Assembly: GCA_910577495.1 (NCBI GenBank)
Contig: CAJTML010000043.1
Coordinates: forward strand, 1 to 15,776
DNA length: 15,776 nucleotides
From: an uncultured Eggerthellaceae bacterium
GTDB lineage: Bacteria; Actinomycetota; Coriobacteriia; Coriobacteriales; Eggerthellaceae
Reading direction: 5' to 3'
Part shown: positions 14,967-15,776 of the stretch, one piece after another
Layout: each line of letters begins with the position of its first letter
Numbering within the stretch: the first letter of the stretch is position 1
Position numbers and translations under genes: made by a program
Notes under the pieces: generated by a model
What the model was told of the DNA's origin: nothing
Database searches by the model: none
Seen by the model: only the letters and a program-made list of their open reading frames with translations

Positions 14967-15101
14967 GTTTCGCCAAAAACCAGCATGATTGAATCTACAT
15001 AGAAACCAACCATGAGAGACAGATGCCCTCCCGGCTATTGGTTCACTATGCAGTTTCAACACATGCTCATATAAAAGAGACACGCTGGTTTTTGGCGAAA
15101 C
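14967..15101. repeat. MITE-like element: perfect 18-bp inverted repeats 99 bp apart
   Basis: GTTTCGCCAAAAACCAGC at 14967-14984 and its exact complement at 15084-15101 bound a 135-bp segment without a gene. No obvious target-site duplication flanks it (TTAAA on the left, CATTA on the right). It lies in the leader of the repeat lipoprotein, and the predicted transcript begins inside the right arm, so the RNA could fold the two arms together. Whether it is a mobile miniature element, a pair of operators or an RNA structure is undecided. Confidence 0.65.
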
Positions 15102-15102
15102 C

Positions 15103-15111
15103 ATTATCGCA
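15103..15111 (-). promoter_or_regulatory. Candidate promoter of the repeat lipoprotein (extended -10)
   Basis: On the minus strand TGCGATAAT is an extended -10 next to the right arm of the 18-bp inverted repeat. The -35 position is poor, but a dyad ATCAGA-N7-TCTGAT (15128-15146) lies there and could be a regulator site. The leader would be about 205 nt. Confidence 0.4.
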
Positions 15112-15187
15112 CAATCCAGCCTAAGTAATCAGACCTAACTTCTGATGTTGTTTGAATAGTACACAGAGCACGAAGAGCTTCTGCCAC

Positions 15188-15218
15188 AAAAAAAGAGCCT
15201 GACCACCAGGTCAGGCTC
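15188..15218 (-). terminator. Strong Rho-independent terminator of the aldolase gene
   Basis: A perfect 10-bp stem GAGCCTGACC/GGTCAGGCTC with a 4-nt loop, followed on the minus strand by seven T. It begins 26 bp after the aldolase stop codon. Confidence 0.95.
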
Positions 15219-15244
15219 CAAACGTTAAGCGTTGTAAAGCGCGC

Positions 15245-15776
15245 TTACAGGGCGAAGTCCTTCTTGCCCTCGAACACCTCAAGTGCGTCAGCAACTGAGT
15301 AGTCGGCAAGCGTAATAGCGCTGATTGCCTTGGTCAGGCGCACTGCCTCATCCAGCGAGCGCTGGTGAATGTTGCGACCCGTTGCGTTGCCGCAAGCGCC
15401 ACCCACGTGAATCTGGTCATAGAGCTGCGTCAAGAAGGTCTCAGCATCAACCGTAGAGCCACCTGCGCATACCAGGCCAGTGCGACCAGCAGCCATAGCA
15501 GCAATCTTGAGTGCTTCAGCCGGGGTACGGGTGTCGTCGCCCTCAGGCTTCGGCGGGTTGACCTTCACGAAGTCAGCGCCCAAGCACAGTGCAACACCAG
15601 CTGCGCCAGCAATCAGATCGGGATCCTTCTCAGCGGTGACAGCCTTGCCACGCGGATAGATCCACAGTACAACCAGCAGGCCATTTGCGTGAGCCTGTGC
15701 GATCAGCTCTCCTGCCTCAGCCATCATGGTTGACTCATACTCGCTACCCAGATAAATGGTGTAGCCCAAGCCAACG
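15245..15776 (-). CDS. fbaB: Class I fructose-bisphosphate aldolase (FbaB/DhnA type), C-terminal part
   Basis: The 5' end lies beyond the window; the frame is open to position 15776, so the internal TTG/Met is not the start. About 177 residues remain, roughly the C-terminal half. The enzyme cleaves fructose-1,6-bisphosphate to two triose phosphates through a Schiff-base lysine. Visible family features: VGLGYTIYLGSEYE (counterpart of the AVGATIYFGS segment of E. coli FbaB), LVVLWIYPRGKAV, GADFVKVNPPKP (candidate Schiff-base Lys), GLVCAGGSTVDAETFL (phosphate-binding GG) and GGACGNATGRNIHQR (the second phosphate-binding loop). The related LsrF and ADTH-synthase enzymes share this fold, so substrate is probable rather than certain. 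It ends in a strong terminator and is not linked to pgi here. Confidence 0.85.
   Translation of the reverse strand, partial: VGLGYTIYLGSEYESTMMAEAGELIAQAHANGLLVVLWIYPRGKAVTAEKDPDLIAGAAGVALCLGADFVKVNPPKPEGDDTRTPAEALKIAAMAAGRTGLVCAGGSTVDAETFLTQLYDQIHVGGACGNATGRNIHQRSLDEAVRLTKAISAITLADYSVADALEVFEGKKDFAL

Larger units (their letters stand above)
14890..15244. other. Intergenic region between the aldolase and the repeat lipoprotein
   Basis: 355 bp. It contains the aldolase terminator (15188-15218), the ATCAGA/TCTGAT dyad (15128-15146), the candidate lipoprotein promoter (15103-15111), the 18-bp inverted-repeat element (14967-15101) and the lipoprotein ribosome binding site. A 73-codon frame (15104-14883) spans the element but has no ribosome binding site and is not called. 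Confidence 0.7.

Noticed and set aside
14883..15104. 73-codon minus-strand frame across the inverted-repeat element
   Set aside because: No ribosome binding site; its ATG overlaps the predicted -10 and its end overlaps the lipoprotein start. It may mark other copies of the element in databases, but coding is not supported.

Overview
The window looks like chromosomal DNA of an anaerobic actinobacterium of class Coriobacteriia (an Eggerthella/Slackia/Cryptobacterium-type organism). This is an inference from gene content and protein style: a class I (FbaB-type) aldolase, a stand-alone glucose-6-phosphate isomerase of the TAL-PGI lineage, [NiFe]-hydrogenase maturation genes, and a hybrid kinase beside a lone solute-binding lipoprotein. 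No 16S rRNA or other species marker is present. Every protein gene reads on the minus strand; the only plus-strand gene is a tRNA-Leu.

Layout, in the direction of transcription (high to low coordinates). 15776-15245: 3' part of a class I fructose-bisphosphate aldolase, ending in a very strong terminator. 15187-14890: a leader region carrying a 135-bp element bounded by perfect 18-bp inverted repeats. 14889-14011: an unrecognised acidic lipoprotein with two kinds of short tandem repeat (three 12-mers, then four aromatic 11-mers). 14010-13276: gene-free, with a GC-rich repeat cluster. 13275-13192: tRNA-Leu(CAA) on the plus strand. 13191-12836: divergent intergenic region with a possible leader ORF and hairpin. 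12835-11432: dipeptidase PepV and its terminator. 11092-10379: LytTR response regulator with its own promoter and terminator. 10273-8012: hybrid sensor histidine kinase with a probable extracellular double-Cache sensor. 8034-6634: solute-binding lipoprotein overlapping the kinase gene by 23 bp. 6505-4769: glucose-6-phosphate isomerase. 4759-872: hypF, hypC, hypD. 871-279: long gene-free region with a promoter and repeated TTGTGCA boxes. 278-1: N-terminal part of an amidinotransferase.

How the genes fit together. HypF, HypC and HypD make and carry the Fe(CN)2CO group of [NiFe] hydrogenase. hypF begins 9 bp after pgi, so the maturation genes are probably transcribed with a glycolytic gene. hypE, hypA, hypB and hydrogenase structural genes are absent and must be elsewhere if the pathway works. 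The kinase and binding protein probably form one signalling unit, because no ABC permease or ATPase is nearby. PepV, the isomerase and the aldolase are ordinary peptide and sugar metabolism.

The least explained parts are the repeat lipoprotein and the inverted-repeat element in its leader, the GC-rich repeat cluster beside the tRNA, and the short leader ORF upstream of pepV. I see no CRISPR array, transposase, phage gene or toxin-antitoxin pair.
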